Shown: positions 13,641-24,430 of the stretch, one piece after another
How the letters are laid out: each line of letters starts with the position of its first letter
Numbering within the stretch: position 1 is the stretch's first letter
Assembly (NCBI RefSeq): GCF_014805625.2
Contig: NW_023998417.1
Location: forward strand, 2,696,284-2,760,283
DNA length: 64,000 nucleotides
DNA from: Glossina fuscipes
Taxonomy: Eukaryota; Arthropoda; Insecta; Diptera; Glossinidae
Reading direction: 5' to 3'
Position numbers and translations under genes: made by a program
The notes under the pieces: model-generated
Told to the model about the DNA's origin: nothing
The model's database searches: none
Seen by the model: the letters and a program-made list of their open reading frames with translations, nothing else

Positions 13641-16600
13641 TGAAAAAATTGTTATATGAATAATCGCAAGCTGATGAGAAGCGTGTTGTTTAACGTGTTG
13701 ACTTGTTAATGTTAGCATTTGGTTCGAACCTGCTCACTCACATAAGATAATCATATTTGAAATGTTTGGCGAGTAAATGGCGGGCGACACGTTACATATA
13801 GTTTTTGAATTTTTTTTTTATTAATAAAAGGTTTTAATCACAATATATATGCAACATATTTCCATTTCTATTTCAACATTTAAGCCAAAAAAAGGAAACA
13901 GTTTATAAAATTCTTTTTTTATTTTCCTTATTTCAAAAAGAAAAAAAAAAAAAAAAAATAAAAAAACAAAAGTAGAAATAAAAACAATCAGCACAAAAAG
14001 GCATTGTTTTTGTATAAAATTTTGTGATCCTTAACAATTTCTGTTCACGACAAAAGTACAATAAACCCACAACTTTTATGTGTGTCAAGGTATTTGCAGT
14101 ATATGAGAATATGTTTGTGTGTGTATAAATATATATATATATATATATATATTCATTTTTGAAAGAACATTTTCTATTTTTATACTTTTATCATCTACAA
14201 CAATAAAGATTTGTTATATGTTTTCAAAAAAATTACGTGTAATTGTTTGTGTATTAGTGTACAGGCATGTATGTTTGTGGTTTCACATATAAAACACGTT
14301 TATGTTGTTATTATTATACTCATTTACGTCATTAAGAATACTTAGTTGGACGAATCGTTTGTAACGAATGCAAGCAACATTCTCACATACTTCGTTTTTA
14401 CATAAACTACTGTGTCTGACGACTTGTCTTAACTTCACAAGAATTATTTGCATGGTTTGTCAAGTGCTAGTTTTTTTTATTTTTTTTTTATTTTTTTTTT
14501 TTTATTAAGAAATTGCTGCAAACAGGAAATCAGAATTCGTTTTTCTTTATTGGTATTGCTGTTGTTGTTGTTGTTTAACTTCATTTTTAATCTTATGAGA
14601 GAAAAGCTGCTTATATGTGTGATGATCTTTTATTGGTTTGTTTACCGCATCATATTACACTCAAATCATCCATTGTAAGTAAAATCAATATCTATTTAAT
14701 TCGCACAAAATCGTCTGCAAATGCATTGCTTTCGCCATCCACCTACATCTGCTACAAGTAGCAAGTGCCTTGTTATGATTGTGATAAATTTGGATTCAAT
14801 AGAAGAAACTAAAATTTATTTTCCCTGTTATGCTGGTAAAATCTTAGAAGATTACGGGTAAACCTATGATATTTGTAAGTAGGAATGAGTTAAAGAAGGC
14901 AGGAAGGTGCCAGTATACCTAGAACCAGCTTTTGAAATCATCTGATTCAAGTGAATAATAATATATGAGGCATGTGTTCGAAGAGATTGGGATTTGGAAG
15001 ACTGTGGCGTTCATAAGATTACGCCCGGAATGGTTCGTGGATTCGATTTTATTGTGGCATTAATAGCTTGCGCAAAGATCAATTTGAGCTTCCTGAGCTG
15101 TATATTCGGCAAAAGACTTGTATCATGTTAGGAGAGCTCTATAAAGTCTTTTCCTTTCTCTCCGCCGCACTAAAGTGAAGTGATTAGAACAGCATATGAG
15201 CTTGGGTAACAATACATTCTGAGTCTCTGTACTCTTTCCACATTTAGAAGAGACGAAGTGAAGGACCCAATATTTTATATCATCGAGTTATTCGCAGATA
15301 CGCAAACTGAGCGTTAAGTTCTGATCATAAGCAGCTGTTGTCTCTTTGAAGCGAAAGTTTTCGGACTAACACCAAGTTTTGAAGATGACCTATGAAGGGT
15401 TGTCCGTCCGTGCCTAAATGTTTGTTTGTGTTTTGAAAACAATCTCTAGGCAGCAAAAATGAAAATAGCGGTTTCAAAAAAGATTAGGGCATGACCGCAA
15501 TTACAAATACATTCCTGTTTTCAGGAGCAAAAAAAGAAAAAAAAATATGGACGGACAGATGCAACGACGAAAATTGTCCATGTTTATTCTATGCGTGATC
15601 TTAGAGAACCCGTATAATATCCACCCAACATTATAGAGCATAGAAATTTAATTTCTCAGTTGTAACCTCTCTCGCTTTCCATTACTTTTTATTATATTTT
15701 TATATCAAGGTGTGCTGTACCGTAAAATTTGCGTTCCTTATTGTTGGGATTTAATTGTAATCGTAACTGATAGCTTATTCGCTCTGTTTCTTTCGAACTA
15801 AATTGCGAACAAAAAATGTGAATGTGAATGTCGTTATATTTCCTATATACTTCCCCTGTGATAACATTCAGATGCTTTTTGTCCTTATCTACATGTGCAC
15901 GGTTTAGCAAGCTATGTATATATATAGCAATATATATATCTCTTAATGCAACTAAAGATTTTATGGAATCATTTGATTGTTACAATCTCATGCAAAACAA
16001 GTACTTGTTTTTTTTTTTCTTTAAGTCCCAAATATTTGTTGTTATTATTAAACTTTTTTCTCCGCTTTAGCACCAGCAGCACTTAAGGGGTAACTTCAAA
16101 ACTGTAAAAGTTTAAAAAAAAAAAAACAAAAAAATATTTTTGACTATTTTTCCGGAACGAAGAAAAAGGTGACAGGATAATAATACTCGAGACTACTGTT
16201 ATGCATGTATATATATATATGAGTAAAAAATTAGAAATATTTTTCGAAAAGCCCAAACAAACGGGAACAGTGGAAAAACTTTTAATTTAAGGAAGATCTC
16301 TACCTTTTTCGGTGCAATTTAAACTTAAAACAAAAGAATGTAACCTAAAAATTGTGTTCTGCTGGAGAAGTAGAGGAGAGTTTTTCCAATTATTGATTTA
16401 TATGTGATTGGCCAGCATTTGAATGCTGGTTCAATGGCTGAATGATTCATTTTTCAATTAATTTATCGAAATATATCTTACGAGTTCAAATGAAATGAAA
16501 GCAATTATGAAAGGTTTTCTTGGGAGAAACGCTTCAAGTATTAGACGCGTTAGTGTATTCGAAACCTTAGAAACTATTGGGCCGCACTTAAATATTCTGC

Positions 16601-17435
16601 GATTTCAATATCACAAATTTTGCACTGTATGCTCTTTTTCTCACTTTCAAAGAGTAGCACAGATGGGTGTTGTGGTTGGTGTTGTGGTTGGTCTACCAAT
16701 ATAGTTCGTTTGTAACATATTTCAGTGGAGAGGCAATAATTAAAGCTGCGTATCATTTCCATCCAATCGATTGTTCATCTTCCTGTTCAGGTAGACAGCA
16801 GTTTGTTTATTTGTAAAATTCTTCAATTTTTTAACTTAGGTCTAAGAAGTAGCGTAATTCACTTACAAACGAGATCATATTACCAAAAAAAAAAAAAATT
16901 ATACGAAAATATTATTTCACTTTTAAGAGAAAAGAATCTGCTGCGAACACATACATACCGTCGTTCCTTAAATATGTAAATAAAGTTTACAAAGCCATGC
17001 TACGATGACATATACATATGTACAAACAAATGCCTTAAGGATGGGATAATTCTACGTTTGCCGAAAACTAACTTTTTTTTCCCAACGCATTGTCTACGTA
17101 AAAAGTAGTAATAAATTTTTCAAACAAACGCATATATAGTTTGTTGTTGTTCTTTAATCGTTTTAGCATATTGTCCGTCCTATTTGTTGGCTGAAACAAT
17201 GCAAAAATTTGTAGACTTTGGAGCGAAAGGCGAAGTTCTTTGAATAACAAACACACATAGTTAGTTAATTTGTTCCAAATGTAAGCAACAGGATAGGGGA
17301 CTAACAGAACCAACGTATACCGTTGGGCAACTTTTCTTTTATTCTTCAAAATATGCTCATGATGATTGATGACAATCTTTATAGCAATCAGAATATCAAG
17401 AGAAGCTTTCAAATGCGAAATAGATAAGCGAAGAA
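13641..17435. other. AT-rich noncoding stretch
   Basis: No gene recognised. It holds a TA run (14,128-14,152), T-rich and GTT runs near 14,470-14,575, and A-runs near 13,278, 13,307 and 13,940. A tRNA B-box-like GGTTCGAACC at 13,731-13,740 has no clear A box. Inverted arms TGTCCGTCCG (15,400) and CGGACGGACA type (about 15,550) flank 150 bases. A small palindrome, CCAGCATT-TG-AATGCTGG, lies at 16,412-16,429. The 114-codon minus frame at 17,068-17,412 shows no domain. Confidence 0.55.
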
Positions 17436-17439
17436 TGAA

Positions 17440-17740
17440 ATGACAAAGATGTCAAAATTTTGATTTAATGCGGGACGATGTTGTCGCGTTTTGCATCATT
17501 TTGATTTTTGAGCGACCTTCGGCGCGGTCTTTTCGCTTTTGCCTCACCTTTTGCACGATTTTCGCTTGAGGGATCGGTTGTTTCCGAGTCGTGATGCATA
17601 GATCCAAGTCTCATCTACCGTAGTAAAGCGTTGATCATGATCAAACGATAGTCAAAAGTCATCTTCTCAGTACACGTTTGTGGCGAACGAAATCGAGCGT
17701 GAAATTTGACACATACATGTGATCACAGTGCACCCAGATT
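17440..17740 (-). mobile_element. Decayed mariner transposase fragment (catalytic core region)
   Basis: Read on the minus strand, one frame gives FTTVDETWIYA near 17,595-17,630. This matches the mariner 'F(V/T)TxDETWIHH' block that carries the first catalytic Asp. Just downstream another frame gives SSENRAKGEAKAKRPR, resembling the 'QSxEWxAxGExxPKRPK' segment that follows in irritans-type mariners. The two blocks are in the correct order but need a frameshift to join. No inverted repeats or C-terminal half are visible. It is a dead fragment, presumably an old insertion. The family call rests on motif memory rather than a search. Confidence 0.6.
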
Positions 17741-18036
17741 AGAAAAAAAAGATTTTTCCGATATCCAATATACTTGCACAGTTTAACTTGTAGGCAGGCT
17801 GTACAAGTCTTATGAAGTAGCGTGTTTTCTTTATATAAACAAGTAAGTCTGCTATAAAGTTACATTAGAGTAGGGAAACAGGAAGTGTTTAAAAAAATGG
17901 TTCGTGAGAGTAGGAACACTTGGATGGATGAAGAAATATTTCTCTATATCTCTTAGACGTCTTGCGCGTCTCGCGTTTTGCACTCTGCATAAAAAACAAT
18001 ATCTTGTTGATCCAATAAAAATTAAATCGTAAACGT
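17741..18036. other. AT-rich spacer before the LTR
   Basis: About 300 bases between the mariner fragment and the LTR. I see nothing recognisable. The minus-strand 65-codon frame at 17,852-18,049 has no family features. Confidence 0.55.
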
Positions 18037-18548
18037 TGTGAGGAACCAAAGTCGTCCCTCAATTTGGCCTCACAGGTTCTTCCGCTCTGAGGGGGAGCGA
18101 TAGAGTAAGGTAAGCTAAGAGACTTAGGATTAAGTAAAGAGAAATTACAGTAAAGAGAAATTAGAATACTTAGCTTAAGCCGAGGTTTGTCAAGTTTGTA
18201 AGTTAGAGTAAAGTAAGTGAGAGGGGAGTTGGTCGCGGAGTGAGTTAGGGAGTGGACTGTATATATTCCGGTTGGTGCGATTACAATGATAATGGTGCTA
18301 GGCCTTTATATTAAGAAAAGGCCTTTATATAAAAAGAAGCATCCGCCTGGGTGGCCGAGTAGGCAAGAGTCTCGACTAGCAACTCAGTGGTCGTGGGTTC
18401 GAATCTCAAGTGCGGTAGAGTTTTTAATAAAAAAAAAAAAGCCGATAGCCTTAGATGTTAGTGCTTTTAAGAGTTTAGTCTTAGAATTTATTTCTCTGGT
18501 GAAATTAATAATAATAATAATAATAAGAAAAATGAAATTATCTTTGAT

Positions 18549-18579
<31 letters not shown>

Positions 18580-18717
18580 GTGTAGAAGAAGAAATCCTGA
18601 AATATATTTTTCTAAGAAACGAATACTTTAAGAAAATTTCTTGTGAAAGGAAACCTGGAGTCGCTGAGCTAACAATGAGCCCTCAGAACGTTTACTTTCA
18701 TTTATTATGCTATCACT
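18037..18717 (+). mobile_element. LTR (solo or truncated) interrupted by a SINE
   Basis: Begins TGTGAGGAACCAAAGTCG and shares 'TTTGGCCTCACA', 'TTC.TCCG.TCT', a GGGGAG block and 'AGNNTAAGGTA' with the minus-strand LTR at 61,337-61,700. A TATA-like stretch (TATATATT near 18,262) sits where the other copy has TATAAATA. After the SINE (18,341-18,526) and an A-run, homology resumes: AAATTTCTTGTG, then GTCGCTGAGCTAACA against GCCGCTGAGCTATCACA, then ATTATGC. The LTR was therefore split by the SINE. The 3' limit (about 18,717) and any target duplication are unclear. No gag-pol is visible next to it. Confidence 0.7.
18341..18526 (+). mobile_element. tRNA-derived SINE, copy 1 (nested in the LTR)
   Basis: The head starts ATCCGCCTGGGTGG and carries a polymerase III A box (TGGCCGAGTAGG, 18,352-18,363) and B box (GGTTCGAATCT, 18,396-18,406). 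The body has 'GTAGAGTTTTTAATAAA', an A-run, 'GCCGATAGCCTTAGATGTTAGTGC', 'TTTAGTCTTAGAATTTATT' and an (AAT)n tail. The copy at 23.2 kb has the same order of segments on the other strand. The 3' flank of the tRNA-like part does not form an acceptor stem with its 5' end, so this is a retroposon and not a tRNA gene. The A-run at 18,549-18,573 lies just past the tail. Confidence 0.8.
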
Positions 18718-18991
18718 GGTGTTGCGTTTGATGTTTGTACGCGTCATCACTTGATTTTAATTACGCACTATGTGACGCAATCTCTCAAAAATCAATTATC
18801 CAGTTAGCTAACCGGTTAACAGACAAAACTTTTGTTAATATGCTAAAAATTTTGCAATTTAAAAACTTCGTTGTATCTGAGCAGAGAAAATTTCATCAAC
18901 TGCATGACATTAAATCAAATATCGTTCCTCTAGAAAAACTATATCCTTGTGAATTCCATAATAAATGCGATATATTGTCAGACAGAGCATA
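18718..18991. other. Spacer with an 85-codon open frame, unidentified
   Basis: Between the LTR end and the minisatellite lies a + frame (18,735-18,992) with mixed composition and a Cys-containing end. I recognise no domain. It could be the start of a degraded retroelement interior or chance. No gene is claimed. Confidence 0.3.
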
Positions 18992-19366
18992 GTCCAGGCT
19001 AACGACTGCTGCTAGGAACGAATAGATGCTGAATATCTTTAATAGATGTAGTCCAGGTTAACGACTTGTGCTAGGAAAGAATAGATTCTGAATATCTTTA
19101 ATAGATGTAGTCCAGGCTAACGACTGCTGCTAAGAAAGAGTAGATACTGAATACCATTAATAGATGTAGTCCAGGCTAATGACTGCTGCTAGGAAAGAAT
19201 AGATCCTGAATACCTCTAATAGATGTAGTCCAGGCTAACGACTGCTGCTAGGAAAGAATAGATACTGAATACCATTAATAGATGTAGTCCAGGCTAATGA
19301 CTGCTGCTANNNNNNNNNNCGACTGCTGCTAAGAAAGAATAGATTCTGAATATCTTTAATAGATGT
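18992..19366 (+). repeat. 59-bp tandem repeat (minisatellite) with assembly gap
   Basis: Units beginning GTCCAGGCTAACGACTGCTG start at 18,992, 19,051, 19,110, 19,169, 19,228 and 19,287, an exact 59-base period. A seventh partial unit follows the ten Ns at 19,310-19,319. Units differ at a few sites (for example 'TGAATATCTTTAA' versus 'TGAATACCATTAA', and 'CTAACGAC' versus 'CTAATGAC'). Units 3 and 5 share one variant set, suggesting higher-order duplication. The gap sits inside the array, so the true copy number is unknown. Confidence 0.95.
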
Positions 19367-19541
19367 TAACCCTTAATCGAAACGAATTGTTCTTATAAGT
19401 GTTTTGGACTTTTTTTAGTCTTCTTGCAAAACATATAAAATTATCCTTAAATTCGATTCGATTGATTATTTCAAAAAAAAAAAAGAAGAAAATTCAATTT
19501 TCCTGCAATGATTTTCGTGTGCTTTATTATTTGCAAGGCTT

Positions 19542-19577
<36 letters not shown>

Positions 19578-20130
19578 ATCATCATCGACACACAAAACGC
19601 CGTCGTCGTCATTGTTAGTAACATTGATTTCAAATGTAATTTTTATGTTATTGTAAGCCGCTCATTTAGCTTCGAGCATTTTGTTGTATTATTTCAATGT
19701 GCTTTTCGAAGCATTAAACTTATTTTGATGGTTCAAAGTTCCGCAATACAAGAAATGTTTTGTTGTTCAGTTCATTATTACGTTGATGACGTTTCCTTTT
19801 TCTCTTTTTGTCTATTTTTTTTTTTTTCTCCTCTTATTTTGTTATTTATTGCACTGTAATGGCATTTTTATGTTTCGTTTTGCTTTCTTTCACGTTAGGA
19901 GAGTTTGTATATCCTCTCGCTTTTATTCAAGATTCATTATTCATTTCGTCTTTTTGTTCGCCACGAACAAAGTTACATGGCAAGCTCAATAGTTTTGTTT
20001 GCATTTACTACTATATGTATGTATGTATGTATGTATGTATGGTGGTGTAAGAGCGCGGATGCAGACGAAAGATTTTACTTAAAAGTTTCAGTCTACTTGC
20101 GGCCATATGACAATGAAATAATTTAATGTG

Positions 20131-20171
<41 letters not shown>

Positions 20172-20940
20172 GATACATTTTTGTACATTATTCTTTGCCA
20201 TTACTTCTTACTGAAGCTAATGTTTCTCAGCGTTACTTTTCCTGTTGAAAGGAAAATATACAAAATTTCTTCTTCCGCTTTACGGATTAAGTGAATTTCT
20301 TCCTACTAATGGAGAATATTTTTATGCTTAAGGGGTGTGCAGATCACAAAAGACTGGATGTAGTAGTTATTCATCTCTTAAATTAATCTAAGAAACCATG
20401 ATTATGGTAAAGTTTCTGTGTGTGGTTACTACGTGGTCGTTGAAATTTCATAATAACTTTATTTCAATTCTTAAGAAATTCTATACGACATTACTTTTAG
20501 ACAGACAGCGAGTGAATTTGAGTACATGAAAAACTTCTTTTGTGGGACGTTTCTCTGTATTCGGTGGGAAAATGTAGAAAATAAGAAATACATGGAAATG
20601 ATTTAATGGATTGAACGGATGGCATTCATTTTATGCCATTTTCGAATAGAATTAAAAGTTTATTAGAAAAAAAAAAAAAAGAAACGTATACCATGTGTGT
20701 GCTGCATAGGAAACTGGAATTTTCCTATGTGGAAATGATGATAAATAATAAATTATTCGAAGTAAGACACATGCCATCCTTCCCACTTCTCTCTGACAAC
20801 TTGCCTATGCTAAGCCAAAAAGAGGCATCTTTTGAGGCCAAAAATCTTCGTACAGTTTTAAGAAGCGAAGCACTGCCCAAAAAATGCTTATCTCATCAAT
20901 GCTAACAAGTGATAAACGGAAGAATTCATGGTGGGTAAGT
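19367..20940. other. AT-rich noncoding stretch with simple repeats
   Basis: No gene recognised. It holds a long A-run (19,541-19,574), an ATGT tetranucleotide run (about 20,014-20,042) and a TG run (20,127-20,167). The overlapping + frames at 19,783-20,126 and the 90-codon frame at 20,633-20,905 show no domain. Confidence 0.6.
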
Positions 20941-20993
20941 ATGCCGCAAGGGCTGGCTGGCACTTCCCATTCAAGTGCAGCCAGCCACGGCAT
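20941..20993. other. GC-rich 20-bp imperfect hairpin
   Basis: The arms ATGCCG...GGCTGGCT.GCACTT (20,941-20,965) and AAGTGC.AGCCAGCC.CGGCAT (20,973-20,993) pair as 6+8+6 base pairs around a 7-base loop (CCCATTC), with a single bulged G and a small 4x1 internal loop. It is far more GC-rich than its surroundings. The size and bulges resemble a short microRNA-type stem, but it could equally be a transposon end or a chance inverted repeat. Expression is unknown. Confidence 0.6.
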
Positions 20994-21444
20994 GTATTTG
21001 TTGCCTTCTTTGATACCTCGCTCGTTGTCTGAACATCGAATGGCTTGATTGATTAGTTATCGTCGATAGCATTTGGTATCAGCCATTTCAGTCGACTTCA
21101 AACGATCATTGATGTGGATAGCAGGCCTACAGGCCTACCGATCAATTTTTAAGCCTGGGATTCTTAAAATTCTCTTTCTTTTTCTTCACAGTTGAAATTC
21201 GATGTAATAGAAAAATTTTTTAATTTTCATTTTTTTTTTTTTTTTTTGTATTATAAGGTTAAAGAAAAAATGCGGTTGGCGAATGCTCTCTATTTGGTAT
21301 AAAATTCGGCATTTTCTTTACTAGAAACACTAGTTTTATGTTGCCATATTTGTCCATATTAAAACTAGTTGTTGTTGTTGTTAGATTGCCAAGCTACAAA
21401 AACAAAGAAAAAACTTCAAGGGTTCGTAAGTTCTCTACACATAT
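20994..21444. other. Noncoding stretch
   Basis: No gene recognised. It contains a short AGGCCTAC direct repeat near 21,125-21,140, a T-run (21,231-21,247) and a GTT run (21,369-21,381). Confidence 0.55.
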
Positions 21445-21868
21445 TGTTAGGGATATCTATAGCAAAGCCACAGTTTCGTGTATAGAAACCTAGTAAGTTG
21501 AAGCAAAGAGCCGTTAGTCACGTGTGAACCGTATGAACCGAATGAACAATCATTGAACGCATCCATCTAAGACAGAAGCGCTGCTCAGGCCGGCAATGAA
21601 ACATCGATTGAAGCAAGTCTTCTTTGAAAGGAGCACTGCTAGCAAGTCGAAAGGGATCGCTTAGAGCGTGGATGTCGATGCCTCCATCATTACCTACACT
21701 ATAAATTAGTACAAAAACCATATTCGCTCAGAATAAATGATAAAAAAGTGTCAACGGACGAAAGTCGATCCTTCTATAATTTTAATGTTATTTGTTTCCC
21801 TTTTTGCAGAATTTTACTTCTTAAGGGCACTGTCCCCTCACAGGTCTCAAAGTTAACAATCAAAGTTT
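21445..21868 (+). mobile_element. Possible LTR-like segment (weak)
   Basis: Starts TGTTAGGG and ends AGTTAACA, a TGTTA...TAACA inverted end pair. A CTATAAATTAG promoter-like box near 21,700 is followed by AATAAATG near 21,731, the order expected in an LTR. There is no matching target duplication and no second copy in the window, so this could be coincidence. Confidence 0.25.
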
Positions 21869-22794
21869 TCGCATTGTTTGCAGTTTTTCAAATTTGTTCC
21901 CATTCAGATCACATCAGCATTGTCTTAAAAATTCAAAATTGTTTCTTCGTGCAGATGTTGTCTTTAAATCGTACGAATGAATGTATGTAAGCTCCAAATG
22001 TCATTTGATTTGTAAAATCTTACAATTATTATAAAATTGCTGTAGACTTGGGTCGCTTTAAGTCGAATATAAATTTCAGTTTTATTTATACATTTAAATA
22101 AAATGTAAAAAGCTTCTAAATGTCATAGACTAACACAAACACAATGATGAATACATTTGTCACTGATAATAAATGAGTAAAAAGCAAAGGAGCGAAGAGA
22201 AAAAGAAAAAAAAAAAAAAAGGTTTAATGATACTTTGGTTTGATATATTGCTGGCGTACAGATTTTACGATATTGTTATACAAAGTTGGGTATTAATGTA
22301 ATTGTTTACGTCGCAAATATACCCAAATGCAGATAGGACACAACATATTTGATAAAAAGTCATTTAAATTCATAAAACAAACAAACAAATTAGCAAAACA
22401 CGATGATGACATTTTTCTTGCTTTTTGTTTTTGGTTTTATTGTTGTTGTTGTTTTTGTTTTGTTAATTTTAAATTCTTTACACGCAACATTTCGCAAAAA
22501 TTATTCCTACTATCATATGATATATGAATTGGAGCCCAGATAGCTTATGTATAGTTAGAGAAAATTATTATTACCACGAGAAGATTAATCGGGTTTCTCG
22601 TCTATGTTTTACTGTCTTTGTAATTTTTAACTTCGACTTTTTACCCGCAAACCAAACAGGAAAATGCTATGATGATACACGATGCGTGAGGACAACGCCA
22701 GCCCCGGGCTATCTCTCTAGAATATATATGATTATGTGCCGATGGGAATATTGTCGCTAAAAGCTTTACATTGTCATTTAATGTTGTTTCGCTT

Positions 22795-22832
<38 letters not shown>

Positions 22833-23190
22833 CTATGCATGTATGCCTGCCACTATGCTTTTTAATTTAATTTGAAATGTGTACGTGCGCGTGTTTAACG
22901 AAATATTTACTAAATTGCTTCTCCTACTAGATACTTGTTTTCTATTTTTTTTTTTTTTTTTTTTTTTGTTCCACAATAAAAGAAATTTTGAAAATACAAC
23001 ACTGTACCAAAATTGGACGCTCTCTACATAATTCCAAATATCTAATGATTGAATTTTAAAGGTTTACAAGTTTTGCTGAGAACTTTATCAAAAAGTGTAT
23101 GTATACACGAACTCTTCGTAAGCCGACCACATTCACGGAAGGCAAACGTCTATAGTAAATGTTGATGCAAATACTACGCCGGGTCCAAGC
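21869..23190. other. AT-rich noncoding stretch
   Basis: No gene recognised. It has T-runs of about 33 bases (22,797-22,830) and 22 bases (22,945-22,967), plus an A-run near 22,206-22,220. Short + frames at 22,327-22,760 have no recognisable features. Confidence 0.6.
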
Positions 23191-23389
23191 AAATATCTCC
23201 CTATTATCATTATTATTATTATACATGCAGGTAGAGAATAAATTCCAAGACTAAAGTCTTGAAGCCCTAGCACCTAACGGTTTCCAGCTTTATTAAAAAC
23301 TCTACTGTAATTGAGATTTGAGTCCACGACCATTGAATTGCTGGTCTAGACTTTTGTCTACTCAGTCACTCAGGCGGATAAACATCTCC
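23191..23389 (-). mobile_element. tRNA-derived SINE, copy 2, with target-site duplication
   Basis: Read on the minus strand it runs ATCCGCCTGAGTGACTGAG (A-box region), GTGGACTCAAATC (decayed B box), GTAGAGTTTTTAATAAA, 'GGAAACCGTTAGGTGCTAGGGC', 'TTTAGTCTTGGAATTTATT', ending in an (ATA)n tail. The whole order matches copy 1 at 18.3 kb. It is flanked by near-identical 10-base direct repeats, AAATATCTCC (23,191-23,200) and AAACATCTCC (23,380-23,389), the mark of retroposition. The element itself spans about 180 bases. The A and B boxes are more decayed than in copy 1. Confidence 0.85.
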
Positions 23390-24250
23390 GTAAAAGGTAA
23401 AATCGAGCGTTTTTTTTTAAATTTAAAAATTTTTAAAATTCGCCCTTAAGCTGCATTAGATTTCATTCTCGTTTATATCCAAATGTCCAAATGTGTCGCA
23501 GGCACCTCATCGCTTGATGTTATAACCAAACATTGTACTTATGTGTAACAAGTTGAATTATTATATTTAAGCTCGGCTTAGGGATTTATCTTCGACATCA
23601 TGTCGCTCTATCCAATTATGGTTGAGTTTCGAAAAAATGATTTTTCTCCATCAGGACATCAGGAAATGCATCACTACGGGTAATGCTATTTGGATCAATG
23701 CATCTATGTCAGAAGCAGTTAAATGAGTCAAATCGAATAAATATCATGTAAAAAAAAGTAAACAAGAAGAACCAAGGAATTCAAATGTTTCTTTCCAGAA
23801 CTATTTTTGACAATTTTTTGATATTTCGTATAGTAGCATATGTCGGTTGAGGGAATATAGTGAACGCATTTTCATTTATGCCATGAAAATCTGCACGAAA
23901 AAACCTTTTGAATGAGCTGAGAAAATTCAAAATGTTAAAGTATATCTGAATGTGTGCCAAGTGGCGCCTGCCCCGGAGTAGATAAGAGTTTTCATTACCA
24001 AGTCGTTACTCGTAGTTTCTAAAGCTTTTTTTTCCAACACTGGGTTGCGGAATATTCTGAAGTTTCCTATTGGTTCGAAAAACTGTAGCTAGTTATTTAA
24101 CTAAACATTTTTTTATTTATGATTTGCTTAATTTAAAAATAATTAAATTATAATGCATTCTCGCACTGCATAATTGTTATAAACAACGGTACTTGTGCTA
24201 TTCTCTAATATGCACTTTAAGTCTTCAGGTAGACCTACCTTTTATTATAC
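23390..24250. other. AT-rich noncoding stretch
   Basis: No gene or known repeat recognised, apart from short T/A-rich runs. Confidence 0.55.
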
Positions 24251-24430
24251 CCATCAACTCTTTAGTTTGTCTTTCTTGTGTTGCTATGTCCAAGCCATAG
24301 ACGGAAATTTTTGAGATAATTTGATGAAATTTACACTGGGGTGTTTTAGTCCAAGGACGAATCGAATCACTTTACCTACCGCCCACCCATATGACACTCT
24401 ATTCCGAGATATGAATAGCTCTAGAATGGC
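24251..24430 (+). repeat. GTCY-type dispersed repeat, copy 2
   Basis: A short GTCT/GTCC region ('TTTGTCTTTCTTGTG', 'TATGTCC') is followed by 'GGAAATTTTTGAGATAATTTGATGAAATTT' type sequence (24,303-24,332) and 'TTTTAGTCCAAGGACGAATCG'. The TTTTTGAGA...TTTGATGAAATTT core and the following 'AAGG(A/T)CGAA' are shared with the 61.9-kb copy. It is preceded by TATTATACCCATCAAC. Confidence 0.5.

Noticed and set aside
17068..17412. 114-codon minus frame
   Set aside because: No signal peptide, domain or family pattern; adjacent to a dead mariner and probably chance.
18341..18420. tRNA gene
   Set aside because: A and B boxes are present but the 5' and 3' ends do not form an acceptor stem, and the second copy with a target duplication shows it is a SINE.
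18735..18992. 85-codon frame after the LTR as a gag-like protein
   Set aside because: Composition is protein-like but there is no Cys-His box or other gag feature, and no primer-binding site could be confirmed.
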